NCBI RefSeq assembly: GCF_002874965.1 | Contig: NZ_CP025624.1 | Span: forward strand, 1,798,001 to 1,862,000 | Length of the DNA: 64,000 bases | Direction of reading: 5' to 3' | From: Pseudomonas sp. NC02 | GTDB taxonomy: Bacteria; Pseudomonadota; Gammaproteobacteria; Pseudomonadales; Pseudomonadaceae | Shown: positions 8,447 through 20,575 of the stretch, piece after piece | How the letters are laid out: the number at the start of each line of letters is the position of its first letter | Numbering within the stretch: position 1 is the stretch's first letter | Notes under the pieces: model-generated | The model's input: only the letters and a program-made list of their open reading frames with translations | Told to the model about the DNA's origin: nothing | Database searches by the model: none | Position numbers and translations under genes: made by a program

Positions 8447-10846
8447 CTAAAGCGAAGCCAGCTCGGTTTCCGTTTCCACAGCTTTTGCAGCGGTCAGTTG
8501 GCGCATCTGCTCACAGCCCCACAACACCCGCTCCGGCGTCGCCGGTGCATCGATCTTCGGCTGATGGCGATAGTCACCCAGGCTCGCCACGGCGTCCTTG
8601 ATCGCACACCACGAGGCAATACCGAGCATGAACGGCGGCTCACCCACGGCCTTGGAATGGAACACCGTGTCTTCCGGGTTCTTGCGGTTTTCCACCAGCT
8701 TCACCCGCAGGTCCAGCGGCATGTCGGCCACCGCCGGGATCTTGTAGCTGGCCGGGCCGTTGGTCATCAGCTTGCCCTTGTTATTCCACACCAGCTCTTC
8801 CATGGTCAGCCAACCCATGCCCTGGATGAAGCCGCCTTCGACCTGGCCGATGTCGATGGCCGGGTTCAGCGAGGCGCCCACGTCATGCAGGATGTCGGTG
8901 CGCAGCATCTTGTACTCGCCGGTCAGCGTGTCGACGATCACCTCGCAACAGGCCGCGCCGAACGCAAAGTAGTAGAACGGCCGCCCACGTGCCTGGCTGC
9001 GGTCGTAGAAGATTTTCGGGGTCTTGTAGAAGCCCGTGCTGGAGAGCGACACCTGGGCGAAATACGCCTGCTGGATCAGCGCTTCAAAGGTCAGGATGTG
9101 ATCGCGGACCCGCACATGCCCGTTGTGGAATTCAACGTCGGCCTCGCTGACTTCATATTTGCGCGCGGCAAATTCCACCAGGCGCTGCTTGATGGTTTCG
9201 GCGGCATTCTGTGCGGCCTTGCCGTTCAGGTCAGCGCCGCTGGAAGCCGCCGTCGGCGAGGTGTTGGGCACCTTGTCGGTGTTGGTGGCGGTGATCTGCA
9301 CGCGGTCGATTTCCACCTGGAAAATCTCGGCCACCACCTGCGCGACCTTGATGTTCAACCCCTGGCCCATCTCGGTGCCACCGTGGTTCAGGTGGATGCT
9401 GCCGTCGGTGTAGATATGGATCAGCGCACCGGCCTGGTTGAGGAAACTGGCGGTGAAGGAAATGCCGAACTTTACCGGTGTGAGTGCCAGGCCTTTTTTC
9501 AGGATCGGGCTGTTGGCGTTATAGCGACGGATCGCTTCGCGGCGCTCGAAATACTGGCTGCTTTGTTCGAGTTCGGCGGTCATCTCTTCGAGCATGTTGT
9601 GCTCGACGGTCTGGTAGTAGTGGGTGACGTTGCGCTCGGTCTTGCCGTAGTAGTTGGCCTTGCGCACGGCCAGCGGGTCGAGGGCCAGGTGCCGGGCAAT
9701 CGCGTCCATCACTTCCTCGATGGCGACCATGCCTTGGGGGCCGCCGAAGCCGCGGTAAGCGGTGTTGGAGGCGGTGTTGGTCTTGCAGCGGTGGCCGTTG
9801 ACGGTGGCGTCGCCCAGGTAATACGAGTTGTCGGAGTGGAACATTGCGCGGTCGACAATCGAGTTCGACAGGTCCGGTGAGCAACCGCAGTTGCCCGCCA
9901 GGTCCAGGTTGATGCCGTGCAGCCGGCCACTGTCGTCGAAGCCTACGTCGTACTCGATATAGAACGGGTGGCGCTTGCCGGTCATCAGCATGTCTTCGAC
10001 ACGCGGCAGGCGCATTTTGGTCGGCTGGCCGGTGAGGCGTGCGACCACCGCACACAGGCATGCCGGGCTGGCGGCCTGGGTTTCCTTGCCGCCAAAACCA
10101 CCGCCCATGCGGCGCATGTCGACCACGATTTTGTTCATCGATACGTCGAGTACTTCGGCCACCAGCTTCTGTACTTCGGTGGGGTTTTGCGTGGAGCAGT
10201 AGACGATCATGCCGCCGTCTTCGGTGGGCATCACCGAGGAGATCTGGGTTTCCAGGTAGAAGTGTTCCTGGCCGCCGATGTGCAGGGTGCCCTGGATACG
10301 GTTCTTCGCGGTCGCCAGTGCGCCCGCCGAATCACCGCGCTGGTGGGTGTGGCTGTCGAGCACGAAATGTTTTTTGCGAAACGCCTCGACCACGTCCAGC
10401 ACCGGCTCCAGGTCTTCGTATTCGATCACAGCGGCCATCGCCGCCTTGCGTGCGGTTTCCAGGTCGCGGGCGGCGACGGCCAGCACCACCTGGCCGACGA
10501 ACTGCACGGTGTCGATGGCCAGCAACGGGTCGCCGGGCATCAACGGGCCGATGTCTTTCAGACCCGGCACGTCTTCGTGGGTGATGACGATGCGCACGCC
10601 TTCAAATGCATAGCAGGGCGCGGTGTCGATGCTGAGGATCTTCGCGTGGGCACGGTCCGACATGCGTGCGTAGAGGTGCAATTGGTTGGGGAATTCCAGG
10701 CGGTCATCAATGTACTGCGCTTCGCCCGAGACGTGCTTGGCGGCGCTGTCGTGCTTGACGCTGCGACCGACGCCGCTGGTCAGGTCCTTGGCAAACAGTT
10801 CGGCGAGTTCGGCCTGGGATTTTTCCACGGCGTGATGGTTAGACAT
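8447..10846 (-). CDS. xdhB: Xanthine dehydrogenase, molybdopterin-binding large subunit
   Basis: Catalytic subunit that oxidises hypoxanthine to xanthine and xanthine to urate with the molybdenum cofactor. 799 aa, the normal size. Molybdopterin-domain motifs are visible in order: GGGFGGKET, the AYRGFGGPQGM segment, GGTEMGQGLN, FIQGMGWLTMEELVW and KAVGEPPFMLG, the last holding the catalytic Glu. Its start overlaps the end of xdhA by 8 nt, indicating translational coupling into a two-subunit enzyme of the bacterial (split) type. Confidence 0.96.
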   Translation of the reverse strand: MSNHHAVEKSQAELAELFAKDLTSGVGRSVKHDSAAKHVSGEAQYIDDRLEFPNQLHLYARMSDRAHAKILSIDTAPCYAFEGVRIVITHEDVPGLKDIGPLMPGDPLLAIDTVQFVGQVVLAVAARDLETARKAAMAAVIEYEDLEPVLDVVEAFRKKHFVLDSHTHQRGDSAGALATAKNRIQGTLHIGGQEHFYLETQISSVMPTEDGGMIVYCSTQNPTEVQKLVAEVLDVSMNKIVVDMRRMGGGFGGKETQAASPACLCAVVARLTGQPTKMRLPRVEDMLMTGKRHPFYIEYDVGFDDSGRLHGINLDLAGNCGCSPDLSNSIVDRAMFHSDNSYYLGDATVNGHRCKTNTASNTAYRGFGGPQGMVAIEEVMDAIARHLALDPLAVRKANYYGKTERNVTHYYQTVEHNMLEEMTAELEQSSQYFERREAIRRYNANSPILKKGLALTPVKFGISFTASFLNQAGALIHIYTDGSIHLNHGGTEMGQGLNIKVAQVVAEIFQVEIDRVQITATNTDKVPNTSPTAASSGADLNGKAAQNAAETIKQRLVEFAARKYEVSEADVEFHNGHVRVRDHILTFEALIQQAYFAQVSLSSTGFYKTPKIFYDRSQARGRPFYYFAFGAACCEVIVDTLTGEYKMLRTDILHDVGASLNPAIDIGQVEGGFIQGMGWLTMEELVWNNKGKLMTNGPASYKIPAVADMPLDLRVKLVENRKNPEDTVFHSKAVGEPPFMLGIASWCAIKDAVASLGDYRHQPKIDAPATPERVLWGCEQMRQLTAAKAVETETELASL

Positions 10847-12287
10847 AAGCGGTCACCCGAGTCTCGATGTGCGGCGTTTGCAGTTCGATGAAGTATTTGC
10901 GCAGCAGGTTCTGTGCGCTGAGCAGGCGGTATTCCTTGCTGGCGCGGAAGTCCGACAGCGGGGTGAAATCCTCGGCCAGGGCCGCGCAGGCTTTTTCCAC
11001 GGTGGCGGAATTCCAGGTGGCGCCGTTCAGTACGGCCTCGCAGTTCTTCGCGCGTTTCGGGGTGGCGGCCATGCCGCCGAACGCCACGCGGGCATCGTCG
11101 ATCACACCGTTAGTGATCTTCAGGTTGAAGGCCGCGCAGACGGCAGAGATGTCATCGTCCAGGCGCTTGGAAACCTTGTAGGCACGGAACAGCGGCACGC
11201 CTTTGGGCACGATGATTTTCTCGATGAATTCGCTGTCCTGGCGGGCAGTGACGCGGTAGTCGATGAAATAGTCTTCCAGCGCCAGGGTACGGCGGGTGTT
11301 GCCCTTGCACAGCACGATCTGCGCGCCGAGGGCGATCAGCAGTGGCGGCGAGTCACCGATGGGCGAGGCATTGCCGATATTGCCGCCCAGGGTGCCCTGG
11401 TTGCGGATCTGCAACGAGGCGAAACGGTGGAGCAATTCGCCGAAATCCGGGTATTCGTGGTTGAGCGCGCTGTAGCAATCGGACAGGGGAGTGGCGGCGC
11501 CGATTTCCAGGCGGTCGTCGAAGCTTTCGATGCGCTTCATCTCTTCGATATTGCCGACGTAGATCATCACCGGCAGCGTGCGGTGGAACTGGGTGACTTC
11601 CAGCGCCAGGTCGGTGCCGCCGGCCAGCAGCCGGGCTTGTGGGTAAGCGTCGTAAAGGTCCGCCAGGTCGGCGACGGTCAGCGGCACCAGGCAGCGTTTG
11701 TCGCCGCTGTTCAACTCGCCGGTTTGCGTCGGGGCGATGGCTTTCAGGCGGGCGATGGTGTCGGCCTGGCGACTGTCGAACTGGTCCTGGGGCTTGTTGC
11801 AGCAGGCCTGTTCGGCGGCGGCAAGAATCGGGCGATAGCCGGTGCAGCGGCAGAGGTTGCCGGCCAGGGCTTCGTGGGCCTTTTGGCTGTCGGGTGCATC
11901 ACTGTTCTTTTGCAGGGCGAACAGCGACATCACAAAGCCCGGGGTGCAGAAGCCGCATTGCGAACCGTGGCACTCCACCATGGCCTGTTGCACGCTGTGG
12001 AGTTGGCCCTGGTGCTTGAGGTCTTCGACGCTGATCAGTTGTTTGCCGTGCAGGGACGAGACAAACGTCAGGCACGAATTGAGGCTGCGATAGCGAATCT
12101 GCTCGGCGCCCTGATCGTCGGTGTGCAACTCGCCGACTACCACGGTGCAGGCGCCACAGTCGCCGCTGGCGCAGCCTTCCTTGGTGCCGGATTTGCCCAG
12201 GTGCTCACGCAAATAGTTGAGCACGGTCAGGTTCGGGTCCAGGGCGTGCTCGCTACGGAGCTCCTGGTTTAGTAAAAACTGGATCAC
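10839..12287 (-). CDS. xdhA: Xanthine dehydrogenase, 2Fe-2S and FAD small subunit
   Basis: Electron-transfer subunit carrying two 2Fe-2S clusters and FAD. 482 aa. The plant-type ferredoxin cluster is CASGDCGAC near residue 40; the second cluster is in SQCGFCTPGF and NLCRCTGYRPI (about residues 105-155). The FAD domain shows LLAGGTDLALEV and GTLGGNIGNASPIGDSPP. First gene of the minus-strand xdhA-xdhB-xdhC-guaD unit. Its upstream region contains tandem palindromes shared with the divergent GntR gene. Confidence 0.96.
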   Translation of the reverse strand: MIQFLLNQELRSEHALDPNLTVLNYLREHLGKSGTKEGCASGDCGACTVVVGELHTDDQGAEQIRYRSLNSCLTFVSSLHGKQLISVEDLKHQGQLHSVQQAMVECHGSQCGFCTPGFVMSLFALQKNSDAPDSQKAHEALAGNLCRCTGYRPILAAAEQACCNKPQDQFDSRQADTIARLKAIAPTQTGELNSGDKRCLVPLTVADLADLYDAYPQARLLAGGTDLALEVTQFHRTLPVMIYVGNIEEMKRIESFDDRLEIGAATPLSDCYSALNHEYPDFGELLHRFASLQIRNQGTLGGNIGNASPIGDSPPLLIALGAQIVLCKGNTRRTLALEDYFIDYRVTARQDSEFIEKIIVPKGVPLFRAYKVSKRLDDDISAVCAAFNLKITNGVIDDARVAFGGMAATPKRAKNCEAVLNGATWNSATVEKACAALAEDFTPLSDFRASKEYRLLSAQNLLRKYFIELQTPHIETRVTAYV

Positions 12288-12346
12288 GGAAGGCCTCGCA
12301 GACTCATTATTGTTGTTAACCGCTTTGCGCCGAATCTAGTCATGTC

Positions 12347-12383
12347 TGACTTTTCGGTCAACGATTTTCTGACCGAAAGGTCA
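12347..12383. promoter_or_regulatory. Tandem palindromic operator between xdhA and gntR
   Basis: Two 14-bp elements, TGACTTTTCGGTCA (12347-12360) and TGACCGAAAGGTCA (12370-12383), are near-perfect reverse complements of each other (13 of 14). The right element is itself a TGACC/GGTCA palindrome. Their centres are 23 bp apart, about two helical turns, 60 nt upstream of xdhA and 190 nt upstream of the GntR gene. Confidence 0.6.
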
Positions 12384-12567
12384 AGAAAATGCGATATCAA
12401 CATCCTTAATTATGGTCCAGTTCTCTGGAACCGCCGTTTTTGGGGGCTTCTGGACTTTAATGGCTGCTTATTTCATGCCAAATTCCGCTCTGTGGGCCGT
12501 ACGCCATCAACCGGCAAGTGCGCTACACTGCCGCGCTTGTACCGATAGAAGATTTTGAAGGGAAAAC

Positions 12568-13227
12568 ATGACGTTCAAGGCGCCGGATAGTCTTGCCGAG
12601 CAAATCGCTCACCACCTCGCCGAACGTATCATTCGCGGCGATCTCAAGCCTGGGGAGCGGATCCAGGAGCAGAAGGTCACACTGGCGCTGAATGTCAGTC
12701 GTGGTTCCGTGCGCGAAGCCTTGCTGATCCTCGAGCGCCGGCACCTGATTGCGATCCTGCCGCGCCGTGGCGCCCACGTCACCGAGCTGACGGCCCACAA
12801 GGTGCAAAGCCTGTGCACGCTGATGGGCGAGCTGTACATCCTGCTGGGCAATGCGGTCGCCGCCGGCTGGCAGACCCAGGCCGACATGGCGCCGTTCGTG
12901 CAAATCCAGCAGCGCCTGATCGCCAGCTTCGAACGCCAGGACATCCGCGCCTTCGTCGAAGAGAGCTTCAACGTGATGCGTGCCGCCTATCCGTTCGCCA
13001 ACAACCCGTACCTGCAGGAAACCGTCGAGAACCTGCAGCCGGCGATGAACCGCGCCTATTACCTGGCGCTGGATCAGCGCAAGGCGTCCATGAGCGAGTA
13101 CCTGGTGCTGTTCGAGCAATTGCTCGCCGCCGTGCTGGCCCGTGACCTGCCGCAGATTCGCCTGGTGCTCTCGGCCTACGGCGAGCGCAGTTGCTCGCTG
13201 GTCATTGCTGCGTTGGCGGAAGCCTAA
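12568..13227 (+). CDS. GntR family (FadR/FCD) regulator divergent from xdhA
   Basis: 219-aa GntR protein: winged helix at about residues 10-75 (LKPGERIQEQKVTLALNVSRGSVREAL is diagnostic) and an FCD-type helical effector domain. The ATG at 12568 is preceded by GAAGGGA. In pseudomonads a GntR gene commonly sits between xdhA and smc, and control of the xdh operon is the natural inference. It lies 2 nt upstream of the smc start, so it may share a transcript with smc. Confidence 0.87.
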   Translation: MTFKAPDSLAEQIAHHLAERIIRGDLKPGERIQEQKVTLALNVSRGSVREALLILERRHLIAILPRRGAHVTELTAHKVQSLCTLMGELYILLGNAVAAGWQTQADMAPFVQIQQRLIASFERQDIRAFVEESFNVMRAAYPFANNPYLQETVENLQPAMNRAYYLALDQRKASMSEYLVLFEQLLAAVLARDLPQIRLVLSAYGERSCSLVIAALAEA

Positions 13228-13229
13228 GC

Positions 13230-16200
13230 GTGCGGCTCAAGTGCATCAAACTGGCGGGGTTCAAATCCTTCGTCGACCCGACCACGGTGAACTTCCCCAG
13301 TAACATGGCGGCAGTGGTCGGGCCCAATGGCTGCGGCAAGTCGAACATCATCGACGCCGTACGCTGGGTGATGGGCGAGAGCTCCGCAAAAAACCTGCGT
13401 GGCGAGTCGATGACCGACGTCATCTTCAACGGCTCCACCAGCCGCAAGCCGGTGAGCCAGGCCAGCATCGAACTGGTGTTCGACAATTCCGACGGCACCC
13501 TGGTGGGCGAGTACGCGGCCTATGCGGAAATCTCCATTCGCCGCAAAGTGACCCGCGACAGCCAGAACAGCTACTTCCTCAACGGCATCAAGTGTCGCCG
13601 CCGGGACATCACCGACATCTTCCTCGGTACCGGCCTGGGCCCGCGCAGCTATTCGATCATCGAACAGGGGATGATCTCCAAGCTGATCGAAGCCAAGCCC
13701 GAAGACCTGCGTAACTTTATCGAGGAAGCGGCCGGCATCTCCAAGTACAAGGAGCGCCGCCGCGAGACCGAAAACCGTATCCGCCGTACCCATGAAAACC
13801 TTGCCCGTCTGACTGACCTGCGTGAAGAGCTGGAGCGCCAGCTGGAGCGCCTGCACCGCCAGGCCCAGGCCGCCGAGAAGTATCAGGAATACAAGGGCGA
13901 GGAGCGTCAGCTCAAGGCGCAACTGTCGGCCCTGCGCTGGCAGGCGTTGAATGACCAGGTGGGCCAGCGCGAAGCAATCATCGGCACCCAGGAAATCAGC
14001 TTCGAAGCCCTGGTGGCCGAGCAGCGCAATGCCGACGCCAGCATCGAACGCCTGAGGGACGGTCACCATGACCTGTCCGAGCGCTTCAATCTGGTGCAGG
14101 GGCGCTTCTATTCGGTGGGCGGCGATATCGCCCGGGTCGAGCAGAGCATCCAGCACGGCCAGCAGCGTTTGCGCCAGTTGCAGGACGACTTGAAAGAAGC
14201 CGAGCGTGCGCGCCTGGAAACCGAATCGCACCTGGGCCACGACCGCACCTTGCTGCTGACCCTTGGGGAGGAGCTGGACATGCTCACTCCCGAGCAGGAA
14301 GTCACCAGCGCCGCTGCCGAGGAAGCCGCTGCGGCCCTGGAAGAATCCGAAACCACCATGCACGCCTGGCAGGAGCAGTGGGACACGTTCAACCTGCAAT
14401 CTGCCGAGCCGCGCCGCCAGGCTGAGGTGCAGCAGTCACGCATCCAGCAACTGGAAACCAGCATGGAGCGCCTGGCCGAGCGTCAGCGGCGCCTGGTGGA
14501 AGAGCGCGTGCTGCTCGCTGCCGACCCGGAAGATGCAGCGATCCTCGAACTGAGCGAGAAACTCGCCGAAAGCGAAATGACGCTGGAAGAGCTGGAAGCC
14601 AGCGAAGAACAACAAGTGGAGCGCCTCGAGCAATTGCGTCAGCAACTGCAGCAGGCGACCCAGGCACAGCAGCAGGCCCAGGGCGATTTGCAGCGGCTCA
14701 ACGGCCGGTTGGCTTCCCTGGAAGCCTTGCAGCAAGCGGCGCTTGACCCGGGCACCGGCACGGCTGAATGGCTGCGTGACCAACACCTGGCCGAGCGTCC
14801 GCGCCTGGCCGAAGGCCTGAAGGTTGAAGCCGGTTGGGAGCTGGCGGTGGAAACCGTGCTCGGCGCCGACCTGCAAGCGGTGCTGGTGGATGATTTTGGC
14901 GGGTTTGACCTGGCGGGTTTTGCCCAGGGCGATCTGCGTTTGCTCAGCCCGGCGGCGGACGGCACTCGCGTGCCGGGCAGCCTGCTGGATAAAGTGGAGG
15001 CGGCGATTGACCTGTCGCCGTGGCTCGGCCAGGTCAAGCCGGTCGACAGCCTTGAGCAGGCCCTGGCCCAGCGCGGGCAGTTGGCCGCCGGGCAAAGCCT
15101 GATCAGCCGTGATGGCTTTTGGGTCGGCCGGCACTTTTTGCGGGTACGGCGCGCCAGCGAAGCGGAAAGCGGCGTATTGGCCCGTGGCCAGGAAATCGTC
15201 AACCTGACCGCCGAGCGCGAAGAGCGCGAAGCCACACTCGAGTCCCTGGAAAACCAGCTGCAAACCCTGCGCGCCACCCAGCGCCAGCAAGAGACCGGCC
15301 GCGAACACCTGCGCCGGCTGTTGCAGGACGAAGCGCGCCAGCAGGGCGAATTGAAAGCCCAGCTCTCGGCGAGCAAGGCCAAGGTCGAGCAACTGACCCT
15401 GCGCCGCACCCGGCTCGACGAAGAAGTGGCCGAGATGGGCGAGCAACGCGCCCTCGAACACGAACAAGTCGGCGAAGCACGCCTGCAATTGCAGGAAGCC
15501 CTCGACAGCATGGCCCTGGACACCGAGCAGCGCGAGTTGCTGCTGGCCCAGCGCGACAGCTTGCGCGAGCGCCTCGACCGGGTGCGCCAGGAAGCTCGCC
15601 AGCACAAGGATCACGCCCATCAATTGGCCGTGCGCCTCGGCTCCCTGCGGGCGCAGCACGACTCCACGCGCCAGGCCCTTGAGCGCCTGGAAATGCAGTC
15701 CGAACGCCTGACCGAAAAACGCGAGCAACTGAGCCTCAACCTGGAGGAGGGCGAGGCCCCGCTGGAAGAGCTGCGCCTGAAGCTTGAAGAGTTGCTCGAC
15801 AAGCGCATGACCGTCGACGAAGAGCTCAAGACCGCCCAAATCGCCCTGGAAGACGCCGACCGCGAACTGCGCGACGCGGAAAAACGCCGGACCCAGGCCG
15901 AGCAACAGTCGCAACTGATCCGGGGCCAGCTCGAACAGCAGCGCATGGAATGGCAGGCCCTGACGGTGCGCCGCAAAACCCTGCAAGACCAGTTGCTGGA
16001 AGACGGCTACGACCTGCACGGCGTGCTCAATACCCTGACCGCCGAGGCCAACGAGAAAGAAGCCGAAGAAGAACTTGAGCGGATTGCCGCGCGCATTCAA
16101 CGACTCGGCGCGATCAACCTCGCGGCCATCGACGAGTACCAGCAGCAGTCCGAGCGCAAACGTTATCTGGATGCGCAGAACGCCGATCTTGTCGAAGCGC

Positions 16201-16718
16201 TGGACACCCTGGAAAACGTGATCCGCAAGATCGACAAGGAAACCCGTAATCGCTTCAAAGATACCTTTGATCAGATTAATGGTGGTTTACAGGCGTTATT
16301 CCCGAAAGTTTTCGGTGGTGGCAGCGCTTACTTGGAACTGACGGGCGAAGATCTACTCGATACAGGGGTAACGATCATGGCGCGGCCTCCGGGCAAGAAG
16401 AACAGCACCATCCATTTGTTGTCTGGTGGCGAGAAGGCACTGACCGCATTGGCCCTGGTATTTGCGATCTTCAAGTTGAACCCGGCGCCGTTTTGCATGC
16501 TCGACGAAGTTGACGCCCCGCTGGATGACGCTAACGTTGGACGGTACGCCCGACTGGTTAAAGAGATGTCCCAGACGGTGCAGTTCATCTATATCACCCA
16601 CAACAAGATCGCCATGGAAATGGCCGATCAATTGATGGGCGTGACGATGCACGAGCCGGGCTGTTCGCGATTGGTGGCGGTGGATGTCGAAGAGGCGATG
16701 GCGCTGGTGGAATCCTGA
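13230..16718 (+). CDS. smc: Chromosome segregation protein SMC
   Basis: ATPase of the condensin complex that organises and separates chromosomes. 1162 aa from a GTG start at 13230 (VRLKCIKLAGFKSF), two bases after the gntR stop. Walker A GPNGCGKS at residues 31-38, long coiled coils on both sides of a hinge (about residues 500-650), then LSGGEKAL signature and Walker B FCMLDEVDAPLDD near the C-terminus. scpA/scpB are not in the window. Confidence 0.96.
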   Translation: MRLKCIKLAGFKSFVDPTTVNFPSNMAAVVGPNGCGKSNIIDAVRWVMGESSAKNLRGESMTDVIFNGSTSRKPVSQASIELVFDNSDGTLVGEYAAYAEISIRRKVTRDSQNSYFLNGIKCRRRDITDIFLGTGLGPRSYSIIEQGMISKLIEAKPEDLRNFIEEAAGISKYKERRRETENRIRRTHENLARLTDLREELERQLERLHRQAQAAEKYQEYKGEERQLKAQLSALRWQALNDQVGQREAIIGTQEISFEALVAEQRNADASIERLRDGHHDLSERFNLVQGRFYSVGGDIARVEQSIQHGQQRLRQLQDDLKEAERARLETESHLGHDRTLLLTLGEELDMLTPEQEVTSAAAEEAAAALEESETTMHAWQEQWDTFNLQSAEPRRQAEVQQSRIQQLETSMERLAERQRRLVEERVLLAADPEDAAILELSEKLAESEMTLEELEASEEQQVERLEQLRQQLQQATQAQQQAQGDLQRLNGRLASLEALQQAALDPGTGTAEWLRDQHLAERPRLAEGLKVEAGWELAVETVLGADLQAVLVDDFGGFDLAGFAQGDLRLLSPAADGTRVPGSLLDKVEAAIDLSPWLGQVKPVDSLEQALAQRGQLAAGQSLISRDGFWVGRHFLRVRRASEAESGVLARGQEIVNLTAEREEREATLESLENQLQTLRATQRQQETGREHLRRLLQDEARQQGELKAQLSASKAKVEQLTLRRTRLDEEVAEMGEQRALEHEQVGEARLQLQEALDSMALDTEQRELLLAQRDSLRERLDRVRQEARQHKDHAHQLAVRLGSLRAQHDSTRQALERLEMQSERLTEKREQLSLNLEEGEAPLEELRLKLEELLDKRMTVDEELKTAQIALEDADRELRDAEKRRTQAEQQSQLIRGQLEQQRMEWQALTVRRKTLQDQLLEDGYDLHGVLNTLTAEANEKEAEEELERIAARIQRLGAINLAAIDEYQQQSERKRYLDAQNADLVEALDTLENVIRKIDKETRNRFKDTFDQINGGLQALFPKVFGGGSAYLELTGEDLLDTGVTIMARPPGKKNSTIHLLSGGEKALTALALVFAIFKLNPAPFCMLDEVDAPLDDANVGRYARLVKEMSQTVQFIYITHNKIAMEMADQLMGVTMHEPGCSRLVAVDVEEAMALVES

Positions 16719-16977
16719 GCCGCAGATCGAAGGAGGATTTTCAGCAGGACGTAAGGTGATTTACCGGTCTGGGAAAAGTGGCAAATGGACATATTTGTTC
16801 AAGGCATTTTGACAGACGGTGTAAAGTTATCTTTGGTCGTGCTAGTTTAATGTCAAATTTTCGTATGCGTGGGCAAAACGTCATTCAGAACATAGAGTTG
16901 GCGCCACGTTTTAAAGCGGTTTGCACGGTGCTAAACCCCTTATTTTTCAGCATTTTTTATTAGAGGCACGGGATTAC

Positions 16978-17829
16978 ATGGAAATCGGTCTGCGCGAGTG
17001 GCTGATCGTCATCGGCATTATTGTCATTGCCGGTATTCTTTTTGATGGCTGGCGCCGGATGCGTGGCGGCAAGGGCAAGTTGAAATTTCGCCTGGACCGC
17101 AACCTGTCCAATTTGCCGGACGACGACGGCAGCGCCGAGCTGCTGGGGCCACCGCGTGTCCTGGACAACCATAAAGAACCGCACCTGGACGAGCACGACC
17201 TGCCGTCGATGAGCGCACCGGTGCGTGAAGCCCGTGAACCCAAGCGCGGCAAGCGCAGCGCGGCCAGCGAGCCATCCCAGGGCGACCTGAACCTGGACCT
17301 GGAAGAAGGCCCGAGCTTCAGCAGCCGTGATGACGACTTCCCGGATGAGTCCCCGGCCAAGAGCGCCCATAAAGAATCCGTCAAGGACCAGCCGGCTGCC
17401 GAAGAGGTGCTGGTGATCAGCGTGATCTGCCGTGACGCCGCCGGCTTCAAGGGCCCGGCCCTGCTGCAGAATATTCTGGAAAGCGGTCTGCGCTTTGGCG
17501 AGATGGATATTTTCCATCGCCACGAAAGCATGGCCGGCAACGGCGAAGTCCTGTTCTCCATGGCCAATGCGGTCAAGCCGGGCATCTTCGATCTGGACGA
17601 CATCGACCATTTCAGCACTCCGGCGGTGAGCTTCTTCCTCGGCTTGCCGGGCCCGCGTCACCCGAAACAAGCGTTCGACGTGATGGTGGCGGCAGCTCGC
17701 AAGCTGTCCCAGGAACTCAACGGCGAACTCAAGGACGATCAACGCAGTGTCCTGACCGCCCAGACCATCGAGCATTACCGTCAGCGCATCGTCGAGTTCG
17801 AGCGTCGTGCCCTGACACAGAAGCGCTAA
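16978..17829 (+). CDS. zipA: Cell division protein ZipA
   Basis: Membrane anchor of the FtsZ ring. 283 aa from the ATG at 16978 ([14 protein letters not shown]). The order is typical: a short periplasmic start, one membrane helix ([17 protein letters not shown]), a long charged Pro/Ser/Asp-rich linker (about residues 30-135) and the C-terminal FtsZ-binding domain ([11 protein letters not shown] through [12 protein letters not shown]). The 259-nt gap after smc holds no gene; it probably contains the zipA promoter. The smc-zipA-ligA order is conserved in pseudomonads. Confidence 0.94.
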   Translation: MEIGLREWLIVIGIIVIAGILFDGWRRMRGGKGKLKFRLDRNLSNLPDDDGSAELLGPPRVLDNHKEPHLDEHDLPSMSAPVREAREPKRGKRSAASEPSQGDLNLDLEEGPSFSSRDDDFPDESPAKSAHKESVKDQPAAEEVLVISVICRDAAGFKGPALLQNILESGLRFGEMDIFHRHESMAGNGEVLFSMANAVKPGIFDLDDIDHFSTPAVSFFLGLPGPRHPKQAFDVMVAAARKLSQELNGELKDDQRSVLTAQTIEHYRQRIVEFERRALTQKR

Positions 17830-17875
17830 GGTCCAAGCTTAAGCGTTGCCTGTAGAATCCATGCACTAACATATT

Positions 17876-20545
<2,670 letters not shown>

Positions 20546-20575
20546 AGTATTGGCAAGCCTCCCGGAGAGATCGCC

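Noticed and set aside
16719..16977. TTGACA at about 16810 as the zipA promoter
   Set aside because: No -10 hexamer lies at 16-18 bp spacing, so the promoter cannot be placed.
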